NCBI GenBank assembly: GCA_022925895.1
Contig: JAKSYS010000013.1
Span: forward strand, 62,001-126,000
Length of the DNA stretch: 64,000 nucleotides
Origin: Fragilaria crotonensis
Taxonomy: Eukaryota > Bacillariophyta > Fragilariophyceae > Fragilariales > Fragilariaceae
Direction: 5' to 3'
Shown: positions 1 to 11,046 of the stretch, piece after piece
Layout: each line of letters opens with the position of its first letter
Position numbering within the stretch: the first letter of the stretch is position 1
Program-made: the position numbers and the translations under genes
Notes under the pieces: model-generated
Told to the model about the DNA's origin: nothing
Seen by the model: the letters and a program-made list of their open reading frames with translations, nothing else
Databases searched by the model: none

Positions 1-334
1 TTTCTATCATAGGAACGAGAGAGAAAATTTTTGACACGGATCATACATCATAACATCATGCATGGTACAGTGTATGAGTTACGAGTACATCTTTACGTGA
101 TACCGAGTTGCACCCAGACACGATTCGTTATTCTTGTCGTCTGCTGCTTGATGCATGATTGTACGTGTACTCCGTTACCACGGCGTACGGAGTACAGTAT
201 TACTGTCTTTATCAATACTGTGTTCAGGTACAACTGACATAGGAACTGCTACGAAAGGACAGAGTTGCACAGTAGCTGGTACAACGGTAAGGTAGTATCT
301 GAGCCGTTAGAGCTGCCATCCGGTGCCATCACAT
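1..334. other. Spacer with no recognised gene
   Basis: Short open frames are present but none has a recognisable domain, and the sequence is rich in GTAC and AGTAC words, as are the other spacers here. The last eight bases (327–334, CATCACAT) are the left target-site copy of the adjoining element. Confidence 0.5.
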
Positions 335-978
335 CAGAGACGGGAATTTCTGAAAACATGCAACCCATGGGTGCCCACGTAAATCTGTACTCACGGAATT
401 ACCAGCCCAAACCCACCCAGAACCCACACCCTATTGCAGTTCGACCCAAGCCCACCCAAGCCCAATAGACAGTAGCAGTACCATTGCTTCGTGGTACTCC
501 CGTAGATATTACCTACAGTCGTGTTCTTGTCAAGATGTGTCGGCCCACCCAGGCCCAACCATGAAATCCTGAGCTCACCCAAAACCCACCCTTAACCCAA
601 TGGGTTTGGGTGGGCCGTGGTTTGGGTGGGCTGCAGAGAGGAATTCAAACCCAGCCCACCCAAACCCGGCCCACCCAAACCCATTGGGTTAAGGGTGGGT
701 TTTGGGTGAGCTCAGGACTTCATGGGTGGGTCTGGGTGGGCCGGCAAATCATAGCAAAAAATGACAGTAGATGTTTGCTACCGGTAGTAGTAGAAACATA
801 TACTCCAGTACTAACTACTGGGTTTGGGTGGGTTTGGGTAGGTCTTGGTAGATCGTATGGGTTCTGGGTGGGTTTGGGCTGGTACTTCCGTGAGCGTAGC
901 TTTACGTGGGTACCCATGGGTTTGATATTTTCAGAAATTCCCGTCTCTGGTGGGCTGGGTCCGAAATTCCCGTCTCTG
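335..978. mobile_element. Nonautonomous hAT-like foldback element with 8-bp TSD
   Basis: The 644-bp element starts with CAGAGACGGGAATTTC and ends with its reverse complement. It is flanked by a perfect 8-bp direct repeat, CATCACAT (327–334 and 979–986). The arms are inverted over roughly 90 bp (about 335–427 against 859–949), and the interior is a mirrored array of CCCACCCAAA-type units with the inverted centre near 600. The right end carries the terminal motif twice. An 8-bp duplication and CAG-type termini fit the hAT superfamily. There is no transposase inside; the internal open frames are simply the low-complexity repeat read through. Confidence 0.75.
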
Positions 979-1020
979 CATCACATAGCATACACCAATG
1001 ACCCATGATATCAATCGACA

Positions 1021-2044
1021 ATGACAAGAATCATAACTCCGATTGCCCTCCTGTTGTGTCTTCCTTCAAAAATTCAGCCTGTAGATACGGATCTAAACTG
1101 TACACTCTGTTCTGATGGTAAGTCTAGACACACAATAAGCGGGGCTCTTTATATTTAACAATACTCGAGTAATTCCAAACTACCAACTACCGGTAGTACA
1201 GGTAGGTCCAACGACCCTTCATGTGATGAAGTGCTGACTTTGTTCTTAAAGACCAAGTGCTGCGACCGGTTGCGACTTGGTCTCTGGACTGTCCATTGAG
1301 TTTTGATTGAGTCATGCTCGCTCGGACAAGTAGATTCACATGTGATACGTGGGTTGACAAACTCCAGTGCGAAATCAATCTTGCCCTGCACCTCATGCCT
1401 AACGCTATTCCACTTCCCACACCAGGATCAATCCCTAACAATCCTAATGGTAGAAGTAGATTTGGTGATGAAACGATTACTTGTCAAGAGGCCTATGACT
1501 TGGGGCCTATCTTGCTACCGGAGGACAATTGTACGTTCTTCCAAGACATTGGCACCAAGATTTGTTACTGTGGTGTAGAACTCCCGACCAATAATTATTC
1601 GTGTCCTCTCTGCGAAGATGGTACTGCACTACCAGATGGTCTGTTGGAGGCATTTCCCGGTGAAACATGTGCCGAGATGCAAGTGGATGCCAAGCGCGAC
1701 AGTGCAATTACGAATTCCTCCTCCACGAATCAATCCAGGTGCGTGTATTACCAAGGTGTGGTGGGCACTACTGTGGTTGCAACAATCCAATGTCCTCCGC
1801 GGATGTCTGTCGCATTTGTGGTGATGGCGTGGATCTGCCAAACCCTCAACAAGAAATACCAGAAGCGACATCTTCGTCGTCATTGTCGTCGTGCATAGAA
1901 TTTGAGTTTAACGCTTCGGTCAGTGGTACATGCAGTGCTGCTCGTGATTCATACCAAAAGGAGTGTTGTTCGAATACGCCCAGTCCGACACCAACCAGCA
2001 GCGCGATTGGAATGGGACTTTGGTCCCTGGTCGGACAGGCGTGA
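1021..2044 (+). CDS. Secreted Cys-rich repeat protein (two exons, one frame break)
   Basis: Exon 1 is 1021–1117, opening with a signal-peptide-like stretch (MTRIITPIALLLCLP) and ending at CTLCSDG. A GTAAGT donor at 1118 and a CCAG acceptor at 1424–1425 remove a 308-bp intron and restore the phase, giving CSDG followed by SIPNNPNG. The mature part repeats a module of paired CxLCxDG motifs, a TC(Q/A)E turn and a CYCG or YCGCNNP turn. I associate this pattern with diatom secreted proteins of unknown function. The frame changes by one base near 1765–1772, between YYQGVVG and HYCGCNNP; the Cys pattern continues perfectly in the new frame, so this is a base error or a recent lesion. The end of the protein is Ser/Thr/Pro-rich. 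Role unknown; probably cell surface or wall. Confidence 0.7.
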
Positions 2045-2313
2045 TAGTGACTGGATTGTGGGCAATTTCAGCAGTTTTATAGTAATCTTCATCGAGAGGT
2101 GCACGTTGTAGTACCTGGGCGTTAACGAACACACTGGTACCAGCCGATCTACTGGTAGTAGAGGTTGTTAGAGAGAACTTGTAGAGTGAACGTCGTCTAT
2201 AGTGATGATTCTGTTTGCAATTGATATTCGGGACAGAGAAAAGTGACATTTATCAAGAGGGTTTCGTTTGCACCTTAGTGTGTTTGCACTCGTATTTTCA
2301 GTGGCGATCACGA

Positions 2314-2898
2314 TCAACGAGCACCACTTTGCCCTTTGAAGGACATGACCTGCATGGATGATGAATAGCAGGGACATGAGCAATTTGAAAAAAGCAAGCC
2401 CGTAAATGGCAGCAAATGTAATATGCAATGCGTCATAAGGTTGTTGTAACGTACCCAATACAAGAATACCATGACAACCACAACAAAGGCAACTAGGTAG
2501 CACATATGCTTGGCCCCGCCACTCTCCAGCATAGTTCCGATTCTCTTGAGAGATGATCCAAGCAAATTGGAAACACCTGCGAAGCCATCACCCATGTCAT
2601 CCAAGAGCGAGTTCTGTTCTCTAACTTCATTCCCAATATCAATCGTCAATCCCTTCAAACGAGCCACCTGATCACTAAGTTCCGATATGCGATCGTTGTT
2701 CTGCTGTTCCAAAATGTTGGCGTTGGTATCTCTTCCAGCTTCAAGGGATGACGGATTGTAGCCGCTTCGATACATGTTTCCACCCGATGTGTTCTTGTTA
2801 TTGTACTTGTTGTTGTTACCGCTGCTGCTGTTGCTGTTGACGCTATGACTGCTAGAATTAATGTTATTGTTGTTTCGATGGCGCATTGGCGTAGTCAT
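2314..2898 (-). CDS. Bet1-type Qc-SNARE
   Basis: Bet1 SNAREs act in ER-to-Golgi vesicle fusion. The protein has an Asn/Ser-rich N-terminus (about residues 8–45), one SNARE helix with the family core IDIGNEVREQN followed by LLDDM, and a C-terminal membrane anchor (CYLVAFVVVVMVFLYW). The gene has exons 2898–2455 and 2349–2314. The intron between them is 105 bp, starts GTACGT, ends GCAG, is a multiple of three and has no in-frame stop. Spliced, the protein is about 159 residues and ends a few residues after the anchor, as Bet1 normally does. Unspliced, it would gain 35 residues in the lumen. Assignment is strong from the SNARE core and anchor. Confidence 0.85.
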   Translation of the reverse strand: MTTPMRHRNNNNINSSSHSVNSNSSSGNNNKYNNKNTSGGNMYRSGYNPSSLEAGRDTNANILEQQNNDRISELSDQVARLKGLTIDIGNEVREQNSLLDDMGDGFAGVSNLLGSSLKRIGTMLESGGAKHMCYLVAFVVVVMVFLYWVRYNNLMTHCILHLLPFTGLLFSNCSCPCYSSSMQVMSFKGQSGAR

Positions 2899-3458
2899 TC
2901 ACACACAAGTCAAGGTTGTTAATACATTCGCATGCACGATGGAAGTGAGGTAAGCATTTGCACGTCTTCGAGCTTCGGCTCTGAGTGAGAGGTACATACA
3001 ATACGATGTACAAGTACGTAGTAATTGTACTACCTAGTACTCGGAGATACGCAGTAACATTTGTACCAGACACGAAGTGCTTCTCTACCGGTACCAGTAC
3101 TCGTGCACAGGTTATGGTACTTGTACTGTACATGTACATGGGCTCGTGTCAGATGAAAACGATTAACTTCAGCGACGACACTGGAAGTTATCGTAACGTC
3201 CAGTTCAAGTATCTGGTAATGTCGTACCCGGTAGTATTGACTCCACGCAAGGTCGAGGGTATCCCACAGAGCAATACGGAGTCACTTCCGTATGAATGCA
3301 ATGCATGAAAAAGAGCGGTCACAGTGAAAAACAGATCGCGTCTATATGCACATGACTGTTTTACAACATAAACAGTTCTACCGGCAGTCATTGAAGTCGA
3401 CGACAGTCTACATCAGTTGACGGAAGACTGAGGAACAAACAATATACTCGGTGGTACA
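2899..3458. other. Intergenic stretch between divergent genes
   Basis: This lies between the start of the Bet1 gene (-) and the start of the glycosyltransferase gene (+), so it should hold both promoters. I see GTAC/AGTACC-rich sequence but no gene, and no motif I would assign with confidence. Confidence 0.4.
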
Positions 3459-4881
3459 ATGCATGCGAACGCCATGCCAAAGACTGCAACCATGCCGAGA
3501 TCGAAATCACAAAGCACACTGTTTTTGTATTTCATGCTGGTTGCACTGTTCGCAACCATGATTTCCGTGGCGCAAATTCATGTTTCGTCGAGATTCATTC
3601 GCAACGCCAATACGGATGGTAACGACCCTCAAGGGCTACAGCTCGTACCCGGTCTAAAAGTATGGAAAAGTGAAGCTATTGACAGATTTAAACGGAAGCA
3701 TCCAAAAATTGAAGACCAAGATGTGATGGCAGTCCAAAACCAACCTGTACCGCAAGACCTGCACGGATCGAACGACGACGAAGAAGAAGAAATAGAAACT
3801 GATCAGGAGTTGGATACTCGTCATGACAAGGGAGATATTGACGAGATACACGAGGGGGGTGATGCCGAACTCGGGCACTGAAAAAGAACACTCAACCGTA
3901 AAGCAATCAGATACAGCAATTAAAATCGCTCCTCGACGACCCAAGGCAACGATTGTTTACGCAATCGCCGTCACGGAATGTCCCAGCGATATGCACGTTC
4001 TCTACGGGGCATCAGTGTTGGCAGAGAGTATCAAGAACATGTCCTTTCGACGCAACGTCAACTCCACCTATGAGTACAGTCTCTACGCCTTTGTGCACGA
4101 CGATGCTCGCGCGTGTAACGCACCTCTCTATTCGCTGGGATACACCGTGTTGAATGGAAAATCTCCATTGGATGAGGTTGACAAGGAATACATTAAGATC
4201 TACGCTCTATCCCTATCGAATCATAAAATCGTTGTCACGTTGGAAGTTGATACACTCCTGTTGCAACCATTGGACGAATTATTCGATTTCATGCTGGAAG
4301 GAACGGTCAGCACAGATTTGGCACAGAGCCAAAACTTTGATCCAAACATTAACCCAGATCGAATTCATTTTGTTTCCACCAAGACTGCTGACAGGCTCGT
4401 GGATCATTCCTTCTTTATTGCACGCACATCCAAGGATGCGTATCCAAAAGCATTGGAGCAAATGAAGGCGCATCCTGGCAAGTCTTTTGATGATTTTCTA
4501 AATCATGTCTACGGCAAGGACCACTTGGAACTGGACAATTGTGTGTACAATACATACATTTCTGCTGCTGCAGGTGCCAATCTGGAGGATGCAAAAGACA
4601 ATGGTGTACTACCATGCGATAACGTGCCATTTGAGAAAATCAAGTTTGCCCACTTTTCATCGTGTGGTGTACCGTGGAAATGCAAAGACATGACGGAGGA
4701 ACGAGCAGTGTGTCAAAAACTTCATAGGGAGTGGCATCGAAATCGGCAATTATTGGATGAGGCCCTGAAGAACGCACTTCCCCACCCTGATGGTGGGTTG
4801 GCCAATACCTTTGGTTATTGCAAACGCATCGGAGAATTCAAGCCTATCAAGATTGCTATAATAAACCAGGAAGATGTATAA
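3459..4881 (+). CDS. Type II membrane glycosyltransferase, GT8/glycogenin-like (one frame break)
   Basis: The N-terminal frame (3459–3881) encodes a short cytosolic tail, one membrane segment (LFLYFMLVALFATMISVA) and an acidic stem. The catalytic frame runs to 4881, overlaps the first and is shifted by one base at the G6 run 3854–3859. Family marks are ATIVYAIAVT at the start of the fold, EVDTLLLQPLDELFD at the metal site, where the usual DxD is EVD, and AHFSSCGVPWKC, matching the HFxxxxKPW-type C-terminal motif. The architecture predicts a Golgi enzyme that transfers a sugar from a nucleotide donor. The substrate is not predictable, and the altered acidic motif leaves activity open. The two frames together give about 470 residues. 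Confidence 0.72.
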
Positions 4882-4971
4882 TAGTCGTTAATGAAACATG
4901 CTACTCGGAGTACATCGCTGTATACAAAGTGCAGGCGCGTCTGCACTTTACGCGCATGGTTCGGCATGCCA

Positions 4972-6005
4972 TCACCACACGAACCCATGATTCATAGAGA
5001 AAGAGCACTGATCATAGTCCAAATGGCCAATATCGCCAAGCATTCGTGCCGACACAAATCCGCTTGGTCTCAGGACAAGATAGGTAATACTACAATTGAA
5101 AATGGACATTCGCAACCATGCCTCGGGTGGTAGTTGCAGGCATCGACAGAAGAAGTATCGGATGATGTTTCCATGACAAACAATAACTTCGAATTCGTGG
5201 CGATCTTCTGGCCCCTGTGGCCCTCGGAAGATATGTGCTTTGAAAACCCGCTCTACTCGTCCCCGACTTTCGTCGATTTCTTTCATAGTGTCGGGATCGT
5301 TTAAATCTCGGGTCGGGATGATTGCAGCAGGTCTTTGGAGAGAAGACGATGGCAAATGATAGTGTGAGAAATGTAATAATATGCAAAACTTTGGAGTACA
5401 AGGACAAGTGGGGCGAGGGCGGGTTCAACGTACAAACATTCGTTGAGCAACCGATCTGGTTTTGCCAACTTGACTCCATTGAGGTGCTTCGCAATGATCG
5501 CTGCAGTTTCTTTGGCGCGAGTCATATCACTGGATCTAACAATTTTTATATCGCAAGGTCCAAATTGTTCGTCGATCCCCTGCTGAATCTTGGCCAATCG
5601 CTTTCCTGTCTGTTCCGCTTGGATCCTCCCCAATGGTGTCAACTTTCTCAGTTTGTCATTCTTATCACCGTCGACTCCATCGACATTTTCTTCGTATTGT
5701 CCATGCCGAACTAAAATGATATGCCTGATTGTACCGTAAACATCGCCTCTTCCCTCCATCTGACCTTGCAGGGACGTATCTTCCGTCATTCTTCCGTCCC
5801 AATTGTAGTCCCACAATGGATACGGTAATTTAGGTTTGAATAGCTGTCTCTTGAGGACTTGACCCTCAACCAGTTCCATGTCCAGTTCAGCAGGGCTGCT
5901 GATTGTGTACATGGCGTAGCATCCTGATCCGGCCGCAGCGATCATGGCCATTGGCCGGATTGCCGATCGGCCAAGCAAATACAAATGATTCATTTTGGTA
6001 TACAA
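4972..6005 (-). CDS. PGAM5-like histidine phosphatase
   Basis: Exon 1 is 6005–5434 and exon 2 is 5332–4972. The 101-bp intron begins GTACGT, ends CAAAG, and the join reads LLNECL-PAAIIP in phase. The protein has an N-terminal hydrophobic segment (PMAMIAAAGSGCYAMY), then the phosphoglycerate-mutase-fold active site ILVRHGQY. Downstream are RSSDMTRAKETA and the second catalytic histidine in VIVCHGN, with the PPEAWLRM block common in PGAM5. PGAM5 enzymes are Ser/Thr/His protein phosphatases anchored at mitochondria; that role is inferred from the family. The start was chosen at the first ATG ahead of the hydrophobic segment; a second Met lies four codons in. Confidence 0.85.
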
Positions 6006-8106
6006 GTTTGGTGTTTCTTAGAACGTCGTTGCAATCTTGGCAAGAAGAGGATACATCAACGACTTGAGAATTGGGTATTTTACTTGTTCTGAAGAAGTTT
6101 CAAAGGTTGGAGACCTAACCTGGATCCTTGTACTGCCGGATGTAGAAAGTAGGACGAGGCTGTCGACCGATGGTGCGAGGATCCAATCGCACAGCTTGAC
6201 CACTTTATGAGATCGTGGGAGCAGGCAGGAACTACGCCTGCCGAGCAATGATTGTGCCGAGCCCGGATTTTAACGAATATATTCTTGTAGTGCACATTAT
6301 TACAGTACATTCGAACGCTACCTATCGCAGTAGCTGTAGTATTCTATTGCCCAGGTGTCAGACCAGGTTCTTGGGCACACGTATAAGCACATGTATCATA
6401 TCATACTCGTACTCCGCTCTCCTTCAGAATTTGATGACGTAGGAGCTGACACGCACGTCGCAATGGGAACCGACAAAAACCCAAGACAGTTCCACATCTA
6501 AATGTTCTCTGAAGGATGTCCCGGAAGGGATAGTTCTGCAGTCATGCCGTTACACGTTGCGTCATTCTGTTCCGGATTCGAAGCCATGTGATAGATGGAT
6601 GATGACGTAGGCAAGAGAAACGTGGTTTGGTTGTGATGGTGTGTGATGTGTCACCGTTCGGTTATGGAGCCATCACCCATCACCCATTAAGATGCAGAAG
6701 ATAGCCCAGGTTGTACCAGTAGCACAGCGTACTCAAAGTACAGGAGTAAAACTACGGCCAGGTTCCCAAGTTTCCGTGCCCAAAAAATCACAACGGACCA
6801 CTACCTCTACTGTAGGTGTAGCAGGTTCCATGCTCGACAGTTCACAACCCTTGTCACACAAACAATTCATAGCACATTCGAACTCCTAGAGTAGAGATAA
6901 TTCTGAAAGGACATCGTTCCGAAATTATTCTCCATCCACAATCATTATCACAAAAGGCTTCATCACATTTCGTCATCATCATTTGAATCCTCTGCTTCCA
7001 AGATTGACAAAGCCACCTGAGCCTGTGAGTCTCACTGTAGTAGAGGAGTTCTTGCTTCAGACTAGCATACGAATTGTTGGGTGTGGTGTGGTTCAAAGCC
7101 CATGCCATCGCAGCAAATTTCTCAATGCTTGTTGCTTTCTTTGCTTTTACACTCAAAGGAGTTTTTCATCTTGTGCATTTGTGAACTGACAAACTGCCTG
7201 AAAGAACTACTAGTCAATACTTTTGCAAAACTGGAACTTATCAAAAGTAGGATATTGTGTGCCAAGCAGCCAACAGCAGAGCAACAAATCTCCATCTCCT
7301 TCAATGCTGGCACCAGAGTTTCGAGGCAAGAAATTGTTGTTGAATGCATCAGATTCCATATGAATGGATACCATCTGTGACAGCCAGCAGCTTATTATGC
7401 AATCAAAACATTGATGGTCCAACTCCATCTGGAATGAGATCCACTTCAGTTTCTTGAATCCCAGCCACTTCCAACACCTTCCTCCACATCAACAAAACTC
7501 CCACATGCTGCTGAACCATTTTTCTCATCTGCCCCTTGGAAAATGATGAAACCGACAAGCAGCCCCAATGATTCCAGACCCCAGCACTCTGGCAAAATGG
7601 GTTCCCCTGGTGCTGCAACCACGTGATAGAAGACCAATGACACCCCTTAACCTTCTGCAGTAAGTCAAGTTTGTCAATCAAGGTCTGTATCATTGTCAGC
7701 ATATATCAATTGTGTAAACTCTTTGGTCAGCCATCTTGTTCGCAAGGTTCTGCATTTGTGGAATATAGAACCAATCTTCCACACAAAAATTGTATTTTGG
7801 GATTCGAGCACTCAAGTACCGTTATTAGGAGCAGAGAAAATGGAGTATTAGACCATTCCGGCACAGGTCCTTGTAACTGGTGGTACAAGTAGACCTACTG
7901 CGTTCCTGATTTGTGACTTACGGAGTACTAGTACTTATACCGATCCTGGTACTGTACCGAGCGGGTCGAAGCGGTACTACAAGTAAACAAGTACCGGTAC
8001 CAGTAATCAAATTTTGGATGGTGTGCTTATGTACAAGTACCAGTACCGGTCCGAGATCCTTTGGCGTGTGGATTGTATGAGGCCCGCAAAAATTCATTAT
8101 TGCATC
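6006..8106. other. 2.1-kb gene-poor region with weak coding traces
   Basis: No gene is recognised. A 65-codon open frame at 6692–6889 (+) has no known domain. Between about 6850 and 7700 the minus strand carries a chain of short open frames with cysteines and tryptophans (for example 7403–7702 and 6854–7156) that could be an old coding relic, possibly a DNA-transposase remnant, but no catalytic motif is visible. From 7900 to 8050 the sequence is GTACCGGTAC/AGTACC-rich. Confidence 0.4.
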
Positions 8107-10660
8107 ATGACAGGATCGTCGTCGTCCTCATCGCCGGCGTCAACAACAGCTTCGCCGTCGCCCCCCGGAACAAACAAAAATTCTATCCCACGTGCTGGTG
8201 AAGTTCTCAAGATTGACTTCTCGGACGTCTACGTTGGAAAGCGTGCGCGCGCTCGGGTTCGATGTGGTGAATGTGAAGCCTGTACCCGAGATGATTGTGG
8301 AGTTTGTTCTAGGTGTTTGAAGAAGGTGAGATCAAGGAAGAGTGAGATGCTGAGATGCCGCGCCTTTTTTGGGGTGTTCTCGGTTCGTAAGGATCTGCCA
8401 GTATTTGATACTTGCTAGTACTTTGATTGTCGGCCAGGGCCGTGAGGCCCCACGCGGCTTCGAATTTTTGCCTCTTGAAATACGATGGTGAATCGGTCTC
8501 GAATCTTGATAGCAATTTGCCTCTCAGACACTTTCCCAGAGATTGTCCCATAAGCATCGCTTTGCTCTCTTGTGCTTGTTTATCACTCCCTCGTGACGCG
8601 CTACATCCTCTCCACTAACATCGTGACGATATAAATTGCTCATCGGCGCAGAAAAAGTTTGGAGGCGACGGTAGTTGTAAAGGAGCCTGCATCAGTCGGC
8701 AATGTAAGAATTTGAGAGACCGGCCGCTTCCAAAACGCGTGCGTGCTGCATCTCTGGACCAGAGCGACAAACCGCATGCCACCGCCAAGTCATCGCGGCG
8801 TATCCGTCAGATGGCGTTCAAGCGTAAGAGCACATCTTACGATAACGGCGACGACGAGTCCGCTGAAGTGTCGCGAATTTCATCTCAGCAGCAGAGAGGC
8901 GCAATCACTGGCGCCACAAAAGCAAACAATGTTAACAACACTTCGTTTGAGGATCAGGACACTTCTGACGACGACGATTCTGTCGATGAGACAGAGGCTG
9001 CTCCAGTGCATCATCGCAAGTCGTTACCAGGCGCTCATCGATGGCTTCGACGCAGCGAGGACCATCAAGATACGGTTTTTTGTGATCCTGCACGCGACGG
9101 ATACACACCATTACAGGAAGGAAAAGGAGCAGTTGTCGACACGTCTGTCGACCCTGACCCAGTGCCGTCTAGCAGCCTTGCGCAAGGAAGGTCATCTTTC
9201 AAGCCAAAGTCAAAAACACCAGCGAAGCCCCGGACTCGGAGGACGAAACCGGTAAAGCAGTTGATTGGCAAGAATGGAATACCTCCTCAATCATATCTCT
9301 ACGGCAGGGCAGTTCCACATCCAACTGAAAATATCTGCGTTGGTTGTCTAGGTCGGCGCTCGGAAGAGTTGGAGCACGAACCGATCATCTTTTGCGATGC
9401 GTAAGTGAATTTGAAGTTTTGTGACTTGTGATTCTATGCACGTGATGTGTCTAGCTGACATTCGTGCGCGTTCCCCGGCAGTTGCGACCGCGAATTTCAC
9501 CTCGCTTGTTGCGAACCTCCCCTCGAAGAAGTCCCAGCGGGCGCCTATTTCTGCTTGGATTGCAGTCCGAGTGGAACGACCGCTTGTCTCGAACGATATT
9601 TCGAAAAACATCACGAAGAACGTGCCGAATACGATTCATCGCGAGCATTTGTGACGTACAAACTCAACGAAATTCTTGACGGCTCTGATTACATCCCACA
9701 ATCAGAATTAGGTCGCGCCTCAAAGTATCACTACGACGCGATATCCTTCTCAAACCGTTACCTCCAACTCAAAAGTCCACCTCACAATGCTACAAAAGTG
9801 AACAAGGGTGGAAAAATAGAACCCGTGAAGCCAGATTTTTTACTCGGCAAGTGCGTCCGTCTTTACTGCCCAATCGACAACCAGTATCACTCGGGTCGCA
9901 TCATTGACTGGCGAAAGGCGACGCATTCTGATCGCTTTTGGGATTCTGAAGTGGCCGACGTTGAGTATTTTGTTCGCTTCCCAGCTGGCATAGACTATCG
10001 GAAGAAAAATATGAGCAATGGATTGTCCTGGAAGAACACTCGCTGGCCGTCGCATCAACATTAATTTGGGGCATGAATGTGCAGCGAAGGGGGATATTGG
10101 GGTTCAACCCAGGTCAGACTTGGTTACGAACATCAATAGAGGTTTTGCCGGTGCAAGCCTACTTGGATAAGGCATCGTTTCAAATCTACGAAGTTGGCGA
10201 CGTTGTCAAACCTGAACACAAGTCGTGGGCATTGGCCAGCTTTTATGGCGAAGAAACGCACCAATTGGTTGATCTAAGGGATGAAGCGGTTGATTTCTTT
10301 TCTACGCCGTTTGCAGAAGCTCGACGTAAGCACATGGTATCCAACGACGTGGATTGGCAATTGGATATTGCTTCGGGATTGGCCCGCGTTGAATGGGCGG
10401 AGCAGGAACGAGTCCGATCGTGGCAGAAGATGAAATTGGCAAATGCCTTCCATCCAAAGGCACTTGTCCTTCGTGACGAAGGGTCACTCGAACCTTGCTT
10501 GCTGAGAGAACGCGAACCTCGACTGTGCCCGTCAATTCGGGTAGACTTCGATCGATCATTTTTGTTGCATGCTGTAGTGCGGGAACCAACACGAGACATG
10601 GCGGGTTCGCTTGTTTGTGAATTGGTCGCGCCTTCGCCACAACTTATGGAGCAGATGTAG
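8107..10660 (+). CDS. CXXC plus PHD zinc-finger chromatin reader (three exons, one frame break)
   Basis: Exons are 8107–8325, 8652–9400 and 9482–10660, with introns of 326 bp (GTGAGA donor) and 81 bp (GTAAGT donor). The first join completes a CXXC finger: VRCGECEACTRDDCGVC, then after splicing KKFGGDG, CKGACISRQCKN. CXXC fingers bind unmethylated CpG. The second join completes a PHD finger: ICVGCLG, FCDACDREFHLACC, YFCLDC; PHD fingers read histone tails. A C-terminal block starting LLGKCVRLYCPIDNQYHSGRI resembles a Tudor-like fold and ends in QWIVLEEHSLAVAS. The frame shifts by one base at the A5 run 10005–10009, with clear protein on both sides. The chosen ATG precedes a Ser-rich leader; an in-frame ATG also occurs at 8014. 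Nuclear location is inferred from the domains. Confidence 0.8.
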
Positions 10661-11046
10661 CGTCGTAGCACTCGAATAAACTATGCTTGTCTAACATGGC
10701 GTACGCTATCGCATTGCCCGCAACGGAGAGAGTCATAGTGTTAAAAGGATTTTCGATAAGAATGGATCAGGTGCAGCTCCATACTCCATTACTACTCAGG
10801 GTACTTTGCATGGCTATGGCTGCAATGGCGTACACCGTGGCATGGCATGCAGTGTAGAGAAACCTAAGTGTATTCTAAGCACGTACGAAAGTGGTTCTGG
10901 GATTAGCCTATATAAATTAAGAGCTATATTGCGAGCAACTCCGCTCCCAAGTCAGCAACATTTTGGGTTCTCATCAGTATGGCTCAACAAAAAAAAGACC
11001 AGTAGCGCTGCGCACGCTAAGCCACGCTGCGACTCCATTCTCGTGA
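10661..11046. other. Intergenic, no feature recognised
   Basis: This spacer separates the convergent CXXC-PHD gene (+) and the Lys-rich gene (-). I see no coding pattern and no clear repeat in it. Confidence 0.4.

Noticed and set aside
600-720. GGGTTAAGGG-like words resembling telomere repeat
   Set aside because: The unit is irregular, occurs only inside the bounded foldback element and is not a TTAGGG array.
1314-1430. Coding start at 1314 for the Cys-rich protein
   Set aside because: This part is intronic: a GTAAGT donor at 1118 and CCAG at 1425 join CSDG to SIPNN in phase and give a signal peptide.
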